From: JBOGDS01 sp050743075
GTDB lineage: Bacteria; Actinomycetota; Actinomycetes; Jiangellales; Jiangellaceae
DNA length: 30,608 nt
Direction: 5' to 3'
NCBI GenBank assembly: GCA_050743075.1
Contig: JBOGDS010000041.1
Span: forward strand, 1-30,608
The position numbers were made by a program, and so were the translations under genes. Under the pieces are notes generated by a model. It saw nothing but the letters and a program-made list of their open reading frames with translations, did no database searches and was not told where the DNA came from. Position 1 is the first letter of the stretch, and each line of letters begins with the position of its first letter. Below are positions 6,707 to 14,596 of the stretch, piece after piece.

Positions 6707-7510
6707 GTGTCCGCGATCTCCGCCCGACGCCGCCACCCCGCAGCGGCGGTCGTCGTCCTGCTGCTCGCGCTCCTCGTCTTCGGTGCGATCTACGCGGCCT
6801 TCGCGCCGGCGAGCAGCGCCGACGTGCGAACCCAGTCGTCCACCCAGGTCGAGGAGGGCCGCAAGCTGTTCGCCATCGGCTGCGCGTCCTGCCACGGCCT
6901 CGGCGCCGAGGGCCAGGTCCGTGCGGACGGCACCGTCGTGGGTCCCTCGCTGATCGGCGTCGGCGCCGCTGCTGTCGACTTCCAGGTCGGCACCGGGCGG
7001 ATGCCCATGGCCGCGCCCAACGTCCAGTCCGAGCGCAAGGACCCCGCTTATGACGACGAACAGATCGAGCAGCTCGCGGCGTTCGTCGCCTCCCTCGCGC
7101 CCGGGCCGGCGATCCCGGATGACGAGGCGCTGGACTTCTCCGACGGTGACGTCGCCCGGGGGGGCGAGCTGTTCCGCATCAACTGCGCGTCCTGCCACAA
7201 CACGACGGGTCAGGGAGGTGCGCTGACGTTCGGCAAGGAAGCGCCGTCGCTGACCGGAGTCGAGCCCAGGGACATGTATACGGCGATGCTGACCGGGCCG
7301 CAGTCGATGCCGGTCTTCAACGACAACACGCTCGATCCCGAGGAGAAGCGCGACATCATGGCGTTCCTGCAGGCGGTCGGCGAAGAGCCGAACCCCGGCG
7401 GGCTCGGCATCGGCCGCGGCGGGCCGGTCCCGGAGGGCCTGTGGGCGTGGCTCATCGGTATCGGCGGGCTGATCGGCGTCGCGGTGTGGATCGGGACGAA
7501 GGCATCGTGA
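6707..7510 (+). CDS. qcrC: Dihaem cytochrome c subunit of the bcc complex
   Basis: The 267-residue protein is the cytochrome cc subunit of the menaquinol:cytochrome c reductase. In Actinomycetota it passes electrons directly to the aa3 oxidase, replacing a soluble cytochrome c. An N-terminal signal-anchor (AAAVVVLLLALLVFGAIYAAF) is followed by two class-I cytochrome folds with haem motifs CASCH at 59-63 and CASCH at 160-164. Distal methionines are likely in GRMPMAAP and QSMPVF. A C-terminal membrane span (LWAWLIGIGGLIGVAVWIG) anchors it. GTG 6707 has GAGGAG four bases upstream. The frame is open for about 2 kb upstream but that part is antisense to trpD and not coding. Confidence 0.95.
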   Translation: MSAISARRRHPAAAVVVLLLALLVFGAIYAAFAPASSADVRTQSSTQVEEGRKLFAIGCASCHGLGAEGQVRADGTVVGPSLIGVGAAAVDFQVGTGRMPMAAPNVQSERKDPAYDDEQIEQLAAFVASLAPGPAIPDDEALDFSDGDVARGGELFRINCASCHNTTGQGGALTFGKEAPSLTGVEPRDMYTAMLTGPQSMPVFNDNTLDPEEKRDIMAFLQAVGEEPNPGGLGIGRGGPVPEGLWAWLIGIGGLIGVAVWIGTKAS

Positions 7511-7527
7511 CCACCGAGGGGACGGGG

Positions 7528-8610
7528 ATGTCCGACTACAGCGGCGGGCACGGCTCCGCCGTCGAGCAGCGTCCTGGCGACGTCGAACGGCCGGAGCCCA
7601 CCGGGCCGTCCGCCACCGAGCCGATGGCGGAGCCGATTCCAGACCCGGGCTACCAGCCTCGGCCCGACCGGCTGTCCGACCTCGACGAACGGGCGGCACG
7701 TCGTTCGGAGAAGCAGGTCGCCGGCATGTTCGCCCTGGCGGCGTTGCTGGTGGTGGCGTTCCTGGTCGCCTTCGTCGCCTTCCAGCTCGAGGAGGGCGAC
7801 GACCTGGTCGCGTCAGTGCGGCGATCCAACCTCGCGCTGGGCCTGACCCTCGGGGGGGCGTTCTTCCTGATCGGCGCCGGCGCGATCCACTGGGCCAAGA
7901 AGATCATGTCCAAGAAGATGGTGACCCACGAACGGCACGACCTGCGCAGCGCGGACGACGTCAGAGCGGCAGCACTGGCCGACTGGGACGAGGGCACCGA
8001 GGACAGCGGGTTCGGCCGCCGCAGGCTGATCCGCAACTCGCTGATCGGGGCCATGGCCCTGCTGCCGCTGCCCGCCATCGTCCTGCTGCGCGACCTCGGG
8101 CCGCTGCCGGGCGATGTCAAGACACGCACGATCTGGGGCGGGGGCGTGCGCGTCATGACCGACCCCGGCTTCCGGCCGTTGCGAGCGAGCGACCTGGGAA
8201 TCGGCTCCCTGGTCAACGCACTGCCCGAGACCTTCGAGGACCTGCCCGAACACGGCCCGGACCGGATCAACGAACGGGCCAAGTCGCCCATCATCCTGGT
8301 CCGGATGGAGCCGGCCGAGATCGACGCCGCCGAGGGCCGCGAGAACTGGCACGTCGACGGCATCCTGGCGTACTCCAAGATCTGCACGCACGTGGGTTGC
8401 CCGATCAACCTGTACGAGCAGACGACGCACCACCTGCTCTGCCCGTGCCACCAGTCCACGTTCGACCTCGCCGAGGACGGGCGGGTTGTGTTCGGCCCCG
8501 CCGCTCGCAACCTGCCCCAGCTGCCCCTGGAGGTCGACGACGAGGGATACTTGGTGGCGCAGAGCGACTTCACTGAACCGGTGGGCCCGAGCTACTGGGA
8601 GCGCGGATGA
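7528..8610 (+). CDS. qcrA: Rieske iron-sulfur subunit of the bcc complex
   Basis: The 360-residue protein carries the 2Fe-2S Rieske centre that accepts electrons from menaquinol. After an acidic, Pro-rich cytoplasmic leader of about 60 residues come three membrane spans, as in other actinobacterial QcrA proteins: about MFALAALLVVAFLVAFVAF, LGLTLGGAFFLIGAGAI, and LIGAMALLPLPAIVLL. The cluster ligands are in CTHVGC (Cys286, His288, with Cys291) and CPCHQS (Cys305, Cys307, His308). ATG 7528 is preferred for its GAGGGG site six bases upstream. GTG 7507, which overlaps the qcrC stop as GTGA, would add seven residues. The end overlaps qcrB as ATGA. Confidence 0.95.
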   Translation: MSDYSGGHGSAVEQRPGDVERPEPTGPSATEPMAEPIPDPGYQPRPDRLSDLDERAARRSEKQVAGMFALAALLVVAFLVAFVAFQLEEGDDLVASVRRSNLALGLTLGGAFFLIGAGAIHWAKKIMSKKMVTHERHDLRSADDVRAAALADWDEGTEDSGFGRRRLIRNSLIGAMALLPLPAIVLLRDLGPLPGDVKTRTIWGGGVRVMTDPGFRPLRASDLGIGSLVNALPETFEDLPEHGPDRINERAKSPIILVRMEPAEIDAAEGRENWHVDGILAYSKICTHVGCPINLYEQTTHHLLCPCHQSTFDLAEDGRVVFGPAARNLPQLPLEVDDEGYLVAQSDFTEPVGPSYWERG

Positions 8611-10280
8611 GTGCCGTCGTCAACGGCGCGGGCAAGGTCGTCGACTTCGTCGACCAGCGGATCACGGCGTCCAACTGGCTCAAGCGCAACATCCGCAAGG
8701 CGTTCCCCGACCACTGGTCGTTCCTGCTCGGCGAGATCGCCCTGTTCAGCTTCATCCTGATCCTGCTGTCGGGTACGTTCCTCACGCTGTGGTTCAAGCC
8801 GTCGATGCAGGAGGTCCTCTACGACGGCGCGTACGTCCCGCTGCGCGAGGTCCACATGTCCGAGGCGTTCGCCTCCACTCTCGACCTGTCGTTCGAGGTC
8901 CGCGGCGGCCTGCTCATGCGCCAGGTCCACCACTGGGCCGCGCTTCTCTTCCTGGCCTCGATGTCGGTCCACATGCTGCGGAACTTCTTCACCGGCGCGT
9001 TCCGCAAGCCGCGCGAGCTCAACTGGGTGATCGGCGTCACCCTCCTGGTGCTCGGCGTGGCGGCCGGGTTCACCGGCTACTCCCTGCCCGACGACCTGCT
9101 CTCCGGCACCGGGTTGCGAATCATCGAGGGCGGCGTGCTCGCCACCCCCGTCGTCGGTACGTACCTGTCGTTCTTCCTCTTCGGCGGCGAGTACCCCGGC
9201 GAGGACGCGATCGCGCGGCTGTACTCCCTCCACATCCTGCTGGTGCCCGGCCTCATCCTGGCGCTCGTGGTGGCCCACCTGATGATCCTGTGGTACCAGA
9301 AGCACACCCACTGGGGCGGCCCGGGAAAGACCGAGAAGAATGTTGTCGGCTACCCGTTCTACCCGATCTACGTGGCAAAGGCAGGCGGGTTCAACTTCGT
9401 CGTCTTCGGCGTGATCACGCTGATGGCGGCCACGATCCAGATCAACCCGGTGTGGCTGTGGGGGCCCTACGATCCGTCCCGGGTGAGTGCGGGCACACAA
9501 CCGGACTGGTACGTCGGGTTCCTCGACGGCGCGCTGCGGGTGATGCCCAACTGGGAGTCCAGGCTGTTCGGCTACACGCTGAGCTGGAACGTGCTCATCC
9601 CGTCGGCGATCATCCCCACCATCATCCTCGGGGGGCTGTTCCTGTACCCGTGGCTGGAACAGTGGGTCACCGGTGACAGGCGCGAGCACCACATCCTGGA
9701 CCGGCCACGGAACCAGCCCGTGCGCACCGGCATCGGTGTCGCGTTCATCACGTTCTACGTCCTGCTGTGGATCGCCGGCGGCAACGACTTCTTCGCGACG
9801 ATCCTCAACATTCCGGTGAACTGGATCACCTGGTTCGTCCGGGCAGGCGTGATCATTTTGCCGGTGGTGATGTTCTTCGTCACCAAACGGATGTGTCTGG
9901 GCTTGCAGCACCGCGACCGGGACAAGCTCCTGCACGGCCGGGAGTCCGGTGTGATCATGGTCAGCCCGGATGGCGAGTTCTCCGAGCTGCACGCATCGCT
10001 GTCCGCGCCGGCGGCGTACCGGCTCACCCATCACCGGCGCGAGGTGCTCGTCGAGCTCGATCCCGAGGTCGACGAGAACGGCATTCCGGCCCCGCGCCGT
10101 CAGGTGGAGAAGGTGCGGGCGAGGCTCTCGTCGTTCTACTTCGGCGACGTGGTGCAGAAGCCGACCGCGGCGGAGCTCGAGGCGGCCCATCACGACGGGC
10201 ATGGTGACGGGCGCGCCGCGCTCGGTACGGGCGACGGCCACGCCGGCGAGCGCTCCGAGATCGGCACCGACCAGCACTGA
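8607..10280 (+). CDS. qcrB: Cytochrome b subunit of the bcc complex
   Basis: The 557-residue protein is the quinol-oxidising membrane subunit. Haem b ligands are His108 (in RQVHHW) with His122 (in SVHMLRNF), and His209 (in SLHILL) with His224 (in VAHLMIL), the expected two pairs on helices II and IV. PDWYVGF replaces the PEWY quinol-site motif of mitochondrial proteins, as is common in Actinomycetota. A hydrophilic C-terminal extension of more than 100 residues follows the last span, also a group trait; it ends in a His/Gly/Asp-rich tail. The ATG overlaps the qcrA stop (ATGA), so translation is coupled. It is the last gene of the operon; a gene scar follows. Confidence 0.96.
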   Translation: MSAVVNGAGKVVDFVDQRITASNWLKRNIRKAFPDHWSFLLGEIALFSFILILLSGTFLTLWFKPSMQEVLYDGAYVPLREVHMSEAFASTLDLSFEVRGGLLMRQVHHWAALLFLASMSVHMLRNFFTGAFRKPRELNWVIGVTLLVLGVAAGFTGYSLPDDLLSGTGLRIIEGGVLATPVVGTYLSFFLFGGEYPGEDAIARLYSLHILLVPGLILALVVAHLMILWYQKHTHWGGPGKTEKNVVGYPFYPIYVAKAGGFNFVVFGVITLMAATIQINPVWLWGPYDPSRVSAGTQPDWYVGFLDGALRVMPNWESRLFGYTLSWNVLIPSAIIPTIILGGLFLYPWLEQWVTGDRREHHILDRPRNQPVRTGIGVAFITFYVLLWIAGGNDFFATILNIPVNWITWFVRAGVIILPVVMFFVTKRMCLGLQHRDRDKLLHGRESGVIMVSPDGEFSELHASLSAPAAYRLTHHRREVLVELDPEVDENGIPAPRRQVEKVRARLSSFYFGDVVQKPTAAELEAAHHDGHGDGRAALGTGDGHAGERSEIGTDQH

Positions 10281-10297
10281 CACCGCTGTCAGGCGGC

Positions 10298-10375
10298 TTA
10301 CGCCATGTCCGACCGAGCCCTGACGAGTAGCTTGATGCCGTCCAGCACCCGCTGGGCGCCGAACTCGAAGCCGTC
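10298..10375 (-). pseudogene. Relic: C terminus of a TetR-family regulator
   Basis: Reading the - strand, the last about 24 codons before the stop at 10298-10300 give FEFGAQRVLDGIKLLVRAR followed by SDMA. F-E-F-G-x-x-R-x-L-D-G-I is the common C-terminal signature of TetR-type regulators with the TetR_C tetracycline-repressor-like domain. The frame stays open for about 360 bases further right, but there it is antisense to the EamA gene and has no helix-turn-helix similarity. The N-terminal three quarters are therefore missing. Too short for certainty. Confidence 0.5.
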
Positions 10376-10384
10376 GTCGGGATT

Positions 10385-10492
10385 GTCGACATCGACGAGG
10401 CCGACCGGCTGGCCAACGGCATCTCGGTGATCGACAGGGGCCGGGTCATCGCCACCGGCACGCCCGACCAGCTCAAGTCCAGGATCGGCGGC
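10385..10492 (+). pseudogene. Relic: C-terminal part of a DrrA-type ABC ATPase
   Basis: The + strand frame reads DEADRLANGISVIDRGRVIA and then TGTPDQLKSRIGG. This is the region just after the Walker B and H-loop of drug-export ABC ATPases (DrrA type), where L-D-E-A-D-x-L-A-D-x-I-x-V-I-D-x-G-x-V-I-A-x-G-T is strongly conserved. The Walker A, signature and Walker B motifs are absent. The relic begins about 10 bases to the right of the TetR relic and points away from it. Confidence 0.6.
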
Positions 10493-10533
10493 CCCCACAT
10501 CGCACGTCGGCCGGCGTTGTCGGACGCACCCCG

Positions 10534-10539
10534 TAGGCT
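10534..10539 (+). promoter_or_regulatory. Possible -10 box for the EamA transporter gene
   Basis: TAGGCT lies 31 bases before GTG 10571. The resulting leader of about 25 bases contains GAAGGGG about eight bases before the start. No -35 is clear. Confidence 0.3.
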
Positions 10540-10570
10540 GGGCGGCGGTCTTCGTCGAAGGGGTTGCCAG

Positions 10571-11500
10571 GTGTCGCGTCGGGGTTGGCTGCTGTTCCTT
10601 GCCATGGGCGTCATCTGGGGCGTGCCATATCTGCTGATCAAGATCGCCGTCGAGGAGATGTCGCCGGCGGTGCTGGTCCTCGCCCGCACGGCGCTCGGGG
10701 CCGCGCTGCTGCTTCCCATCGCCGCCGCCAAGGGCCAACTGCGGCCCCTGCTACGTCACTGGCGTCCGCTGCTCGTCTACACCGTGATCGAGATCTGCGT
10801 GCCGTGGCTGATGCTGGGCTACGCCGAGACCCAGCTGTCGAGCTCGCTGACCGGGCTGCTCGTCGCCGCCGTGCCGCTGGTCGGCGCCGTGCTGGTCCGG
10901 GTCACCGGTCACGAGAGCCTCGAGCGCCGACGGGTGGCCGGTCTGCTCGTCGGGTTCGCGGGCGTGGCCGCCCTGGTCGGCTTCGATGTCGGCTCGGCCA
11001 ACATCTGGCCGGTGGTGGCCGTCGCCGTCACGGCATTCTGCTACGCGCTCGGGCCGTTGATTCTCGCCCGGCACCTGTCCGACCGGCCCGGCCTCGGAGT
11101 GGTCGCGGCGTCGCTCGCCATCACCGCAGTCATCTATCTTCCCGTCGGCGTCGCGCAGTGGCCCACGGCACCGGTCTCGACCGAGGCGTGGCTGTCGGTG
11201 GTCGGCCTCGCCGTCGTCTGCACGGCGTTGGCATTCCTGATCTTCTTCCAGCTCATCGCCGAGGTCGGCCCGTCACGCGCGACGGTCATCACCTACATGA
11301 ACCCGGCCGTGGCGCTCGTGCTGGGCGTCATCGTGCTCGACGAGTCCGTGACACGTGCGACGCTCGTCGGCTTCGGGCTGATCCTGGCGGGATCCGTCCT
11401 GGCGACGGCGCGCGACCGCACGCCGGAGCCGGCACGGCCCCGGCAGGCAGCCACCGACGCCGACGCACGCTGCCTGGCCAATCCGCTGCCCGAGCCGTAA
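10571..11500 (+). CDS. EamA/DMT-superfamily transporter
   Basis: The 309-residue protein has ten predicted membrane spans in two repeated halves, each of the EamA type. The first half begins GWLLFLAMGVIWGVPYLLIK with the characteristic W-G-x-x-x-x-x-I-K, and the second contains IWPVVAVAVTAFCYALGPLI. Near the end ATVITYMNPAVALVLGVIVL gives the conserved Y-x-x-P region, then LVGFGLILAGSVLA. It probably exports or imports a small metabolite; the substrate is not predictable. GTG 10571 is chosen because it precedes span one. The gene sits between the bcc operon and the ctaCDF operon, converging on ctaF with 13 bases between stops, and may be a later arrival. Confidence 0.85.
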   Translation: MSRRGWLLFLAMGVIWGVPYLLIKIAVEEMSPAVLVLARTALGAALLLPIAAAKGQLRPLLRHWRPLLVYTVIEICVPWLMLGYAETQLSSSLTGLLVAAVPLVGAVLVRVTGHESLERRRVAGLLVGFAGVAALVGFDVGSANIWPVVAVAVTAFCYALGPLILARHLSDRPGLGVVAASLAITAVIYLPVGVAQWPTAPVSTEAWLSVVGLAVVCTALAFLIFFQLIAEVGPSRATVITYMNPAVALVLGVIVLDESVTRATLVGFGLILAGSVLATARDRTPEPARPRQAATDADARCLANPLPEP

Positions 11501-11513
11501 CGGACCGGCGCGA

Positions 11514-11909
11514 TCAGTGGGCGAACTCGCCCCGGTAGTACTCGAAGACCATGCCGAGGACGGCCATCGTTCCCAGCCCGATGCCGATGATGAACAACCA
11601 CCAGGCGAACACCAGGCCCAGGAACACGATCGCGGCGGTCCCGGCGCAGGCCAACGGCCACCACGAGTTCGGGCTGTAGAAGCCGTACTCCCCCGCCATC
11701 TCCTCGATCTCGCCGTCCTGCCGGTCCTCAGGTCGAGGGAACACCTTCCGCGAGGTGTAGAGCAGGTAGAACGTGACCAGCGAGGAGAGGCCGAACGTCA
11801 GCACCAGTGCCGTCGTGCCTGTCGGGTCCTCGGACAGGTACCAGTAGACGGCCGCAGAAATCGCAAAGAAGACGGTCATGAAACCAAAGACCAGGCCCTC
11901 GACCTTCAT
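11514..11909 (-). CDS. ctaF: Cytochrome c oxidase subunit IV (actinobacterial CtaF)
   Basis: The 131-residue protein has four membrane spans and an acidic loop, GEIEEMAGEYGFYSPNSWWP, that is diagnostic of actinobacterial subunit IV. The N terminus MKVEGLVFGFMTVFF and the final FEYYRGEFAH are also typical. It is a structural subunit of the aa3 oxidase in the bcc-aa3 supercomplex. Its ATG overlaps the ctaD stop as ATGA, so it is the third gene of ctaC-ctaD-ctaF and is translationally coupled to ctaD. Confidence 0.93.
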   Translation of the reverse strand: MKVEGLVFGFMTVFFAISAAVYWYLSEDPTGTTALVLTFGLSSLVTFYLLYTSRKVFPRPEDRQDGEIEEMAGEYGFYSPNSWWPLACAGTAAIVFLGLVFAWWLFIIGIGLGTMAVLGMVFEYYRGEFAH

Positions 11910-13630
11910 CGACGCTCCTCCACGTCCGGAGCGCCCAGGGCTTCCTGAAGCACTCCGCTATCTGCCGGCTTCTTCTCCTGGATCTCCGCGATCTCCGGGA
12001 ACTTCAGGTCGAAGGCCGGGCGCTCGCTGCGGATACGAGGGAGCGACGTGAAGTTGTGCCGCGGCGGCGGGCATGACGTCGCCCACTCCAGCGAGGCGCC
12101 CCATCCCCACGGGTCGTCGACGGCCACCTTCGGCGCGTGCCGCGCCTGCCACACGTTCCACAGGAACGGCAGCGTCGACGCCCCGAGTAGGAAGGCCCCC
12201 AACGTGGAGACCTGGTTGAGAACGGTGAACCCGTCCTCGGGCAGGTAGTCGGAATAGCGCCGTGGCATCCCCTCCACGCCCAGCCAGTGCTGCACCAGGA
12301 ATGTTGTGTGGAAGCCGATGAACAGCATCCAGAAATGGATCTTGCCAAGCCGCTCGTCGAGCATCCGCCCGGTCATCTTCGGCCACCAGAAGTAGAACCC
12401 GGCGAACATGGCGAACACGACGGTGCCGAACACCACGTAGTGGAAGTGCGCGACCACGAAGTACGAGTCGGACACCTGGAAGTCCAGCGGCGGCGAGGCC
12501 AGGATCACCCCGGTCAGCCCGCCGAACAGGAAGGTCAACAGGAATCCGATCGCCCACAGCATCGGCGTCTCGAACGTCACCGACCCACGCCACATCGTGC
12601 CGATCCAGTTGAAGAACTTCACCCCGGTCGGCACCGCGATGAGCATCGTCATGAACGCGAAGAACGGCAGGTTGACCGCCCCGGTCACGTACATGTGGTG
12701 CGCCCAGACGGCCATGGACAGCGCGCCGATCGCCAGCGTGGCGCCGACGAGGCTCTTGTACCCGAACAGCGGCTTGCGGCTGAACACCGGCAGGATCTCG
12801 GTGATGATCCCGAAGAACGGCAGCGCGATGATGTAGACCTCGGGATGGCCGAAGAACCAGAACAGGTGCTGCCACAGCACCGCGCCGCCGCCGGACGAGT
12901 CGAAGACGTGGCTGCCGAAGTTGCGGTCGGCGAACAGGACGAGCAGGGCCCCGGCCAGGAGCGGGAAGGCCATGATCACCAGGATGCTGGTGACCAGGAT
13001 GTTCCAGCAGAAGATCGGCATCCGGAACATCGTCATACCGGGCGCGCGCATGCAGATGATCGTGGTGATGAAGTTCACCCCGGCGAGGATGGTCCCGAAG
13101 CCGGCCAGGGCCAGGCCCATGACCCACAGGTCCCCGCCGACGTGGGGGGTGTAGATGTCGTTGTTCAGCGGCGCGTACGCGAACCAGCCGAAGTCGGCCG
13201 CGCCGCCGGGCGTGATGAACCCGGAGATGGTGATCAGCCCGCCGAACAGGAACAGGTAGTAGCTGAACATGTTCAGCCGCGGGAACGCGACGTCGGGAGA
13301 GCCGATCTGCAGCGGCATGATCACGTTGCCGAAGCCGATGAACAACGGCGTCGCGAACAGCAGCAGCATGATCGTGCCGTGCATGGTGAACAGCTGGTTG
13401 TAGAACTCGTCGGTGACCACCTGGTTGCCCGGCGAGAACAGCTCGGCCCGGATGAGTAGGGCCATCACGCCGGCGAACAGGAAGAACCCGAACGAGGTGA
13501 TCAGGTAGAGGTAGCCGATGACCTTGTGGTCGGTGGATGTCATCCAGCGGATGACCACGCTGCCCGGCCGCCGGGGCCGGGCAACCGGCCCGGTGGCGAC
13601 AGTGGCCGTGCGCTCGACGTAAGTGGTCAC
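11906..13630 (-). CDS. ctaD: Cytochrome c oxidase subunit I (aa3-type)
   Basis: The 574-residue subunit holds haem a and the haem a3-CuB centre, where oxygen is reduced. It shows TMHGTIMLLLF (haem a ligand His), FGHPEVYIIALPFFG (CuB His and the cross-linked Tyr), AHHMYVTG (two CuB His) and HFHYVVFG (haem a3 and haem a His). GHPEVY rather than a YSHP motif marks the A1 type with D and K proton channels. There are twelve spans and a C-terminal extension ending in a Glu-rich tail. The GTG start overlaps the ctaC stop (GTGA). The N-terminal leader is rich in Arg and Pro, with IRWMTSTDHKVIGYLY opening the first span. Confidence 0.97.
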   Translation of the reverse strand: MTTYVERTATVATGPVARPRRPGSVVIRWMTSTDHKVIGYLYLITSFGFFLFAGVMALLIRAELFSPGNQVVTDEFYNQLFTMHGTIMLLLFATPLFIGFGNVIMPLQIGSPDVAFPRLNMFSYYLFLFGGLITISGFITPGGAADFGWFAYAPLNNDIYTPHVGGDLWVMGLALAGFGTILAGVNFITTIICMRAPGMTMFRMPIFCWNILVTSILVIMAFPLLAGALLVLFADRNFGSHVFDSSGGGAVLWQHLFWFFGHPEVYIIALPFFGIITEILPVFSRKPLFGYKSLVGATLAIGALSMAVWAHHMYVTGAVNLPFFAFMTMLIAVPTGVKFFNWIGTMWRGSVTFETPMLWAIGFLLTFLFGGLTGVILASPPLDFQVSDSYFVVAHFHYVVFGTVVFAMFAGFYFWWPKMTGRMLDERLGKIHFWMLFIGFHTTFLVQHWLGVEGMPRRYSDYLPEDGFTVLNQVSTLGAFLLGASTLPFLWNVWQARHAPKVAVDDPWGWGASLEWATSCPPPRHNFTSLPRIRSERPAFDLKFPEIAEIQEKKPADSGVLQEALGAPDVEERR

Positions 13631-14481
13631 GGGTCGCTCCCCTCGTCGAGTGGCGTGCGGGAGAACGTGCCCCGCAGGTCGGCCTCTACCTGACCGGTCT
13701 GACCGGCCTCACGCAGGCTCTCCAGATGGTCGTCGTACGCATCCTCGGACACCACCTCGACGGTGAACAGCATCCGGGAGTGGTAGGCGCCGCACAGCTC
13801 GGCACACTTGCCGGCGAAGGTTCCCTCCTTGTTGGGGGTCACCTGGAAGGTGTTGTCCTCGCCCGGGATCACGTCCATCTTCATGTAGAACGACGGGACC
13901 CAGAACGAGTGGATCACGTCAGGCGAGTTGAGCTCGAACCGCACGGTCTGGTTCACCGGCAGGTAGAGCGTCGTGGGGTCGAGAGGCGTGCCGGTGTCGT
14001 AGACGTCCTCGTCCAGGTAGTTGAAGGTCCAGGCCCACTGCTGACCGATCACACCGACGGTGAGATCGGGCTCGGCAGAGGTGTCGAGGATCTCGTCCTG
14101 GTACTGGACGGTGAAGTAGAACAACGCGCCGATCACGGCGAACGGCGCGACCGTGTAGAGGAACTCGATCGGCAAGTTGTACCGGGTCTGCGGCGGCAGG
14201 TCGTCGTTGCGTCTGCGGTAGGCGAACGCCGCCCACAGGATCAGGCCCCACACCAGGACACCGATGGCCAGCGCGGCGATCCAGGCGCCGAGCCAGAGAT
14301 CGCCGACGAGAGGTGTCTCTTCGGTCGCCGGCTCCGGCAGGCCCAGTCGCTGGAACTGGTCGGTCAGCTCGGCCGAGCAACCGCTCAGCCCGACGGTCGC
14401 GCCGACCAGGATGAGTGCAGTCCTGACCCGGCGACGCGCCGGGCGATCGCTGCGGTACAGACCCACCAGGCGCCCTCCCAC
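13627..14481 (-). CDS. ctaC: Cytochrome c oxidase subunit II (CuA)
   Basis: The 284-residue protein takes electrons from cytochrome cc into the aa3 oxidase. A lipobox LSGC follows a short hydrophobic signal (ALILVGATVG), so it is likely a lipoprotein. Two spans follow, then a periplasmic-side cupredoxin domain with the CuA motif CAELCGAYHSRM and an upstream His in VIHSFWVP. GTG 14481 is chosen because GGAG lies about eight bases upstream and the resulting signal sequence has normal length. The frame is open up to GTG 14541, but that codon overlaps a -10-like box. First gene of ctaC-ctaD-ctaF, divergent from the cysteine desulfurase gene. Confidence 0.95.
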   Translation of the reverse strand: MGGRLVGLYRSDRPARRRVRTALILVGATVGLSGCSAELTDQFQRLGLPEPATEETPLVGDLWLGAWIAALAIGVLVWGLILWAAFAYRRRNDDLPPQTRYNLPIEFLYTVAPFAVIGALFYFTVQYQDEILDTSAEPDLTVGVIGQQWAWTFNYLDEDVYDTGTPLDPTTLYLPVNQTVRFELNSPDVIHSFWVPSFYMKMDVIPGEDNTFQVTPNKEGTFAGKCAELCGAYHSRMLFTVEVVSEDAYDDHLESLREAGQTGQVEADLRGTFSRTPLDEGSDP

Positions 14482-14539
14482 ACGGCCGCTCCACGTCGCT
14501 GGTCGGCGACATGAAGGGCATCCTCTCCCTGCCGTGGCC

Positions 14540-14545
14540 ACATTA
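14540..14545 (-). promoter_or_regulatory. Possible -10 box for ctaCDF
   Basis: On the - strand this reads TAATGT, about 59 bases upstream of GTG 14481, giving a leader of roughly 50 bases. It lies back to back with the TAGCGT box of the divergent cysteine desulfurase gene. Confidence 0.35.
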
Positions 14546-14583
14546 GCGGCAGGACCGGCTCAACATCCCGAGAGGGCGACGAT

Positions 14584-14589
14584 TAGCGT
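14584..14589 (+). promoter_or_regulatory. -10-like box for leaderless cysteine desulfurase gene
   Basis: TAGCGT is followed by 7 bases and GTG 14597, the recurring leaderless arrangement of this window. Confidence 0.45.
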
Positions 14590-14596
14590 TCATGGC

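Larger units (their letters stand above)
10281..10570. other. Intergenic stretch between qcrB and EamA gene holding gene debris
   Basis: These 290 bases contain no intact gene. From left to right they hold the C-terminal end of a TetR-like regulator on the - strand, the C-terminal end of an ABC-transporter ATPase on the + strand, and a possible promoter plus ribosome site for the EamA gene. In related genomes this position, between qcrB and ctaF, holds other small genes. Confidence 0.6.

Noticed and set aside
8592..10283. Full-length - strand open frame opposite qcrB
   Set aside because: It mirrors the qcrB coding sequence exactly and reads as a charged, low-complexity product. qcrB has all haem ligands, so the antisense frame is a shadow.
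10427..10570. Extension of the EamA gene to GTG 10427
   Set aside because: That part of the frame is the ABC-transporter relic. The membrane protein begins at GTG 10571, which has its own ribosome site.
14482..14541. N-terminal extension of ctaC to GTG 14541
   Set aside because: The codon overlaps a probable -10 box, and the added residues would put an odd Cys-rich segment ahead of a normal lipoprotein signal.
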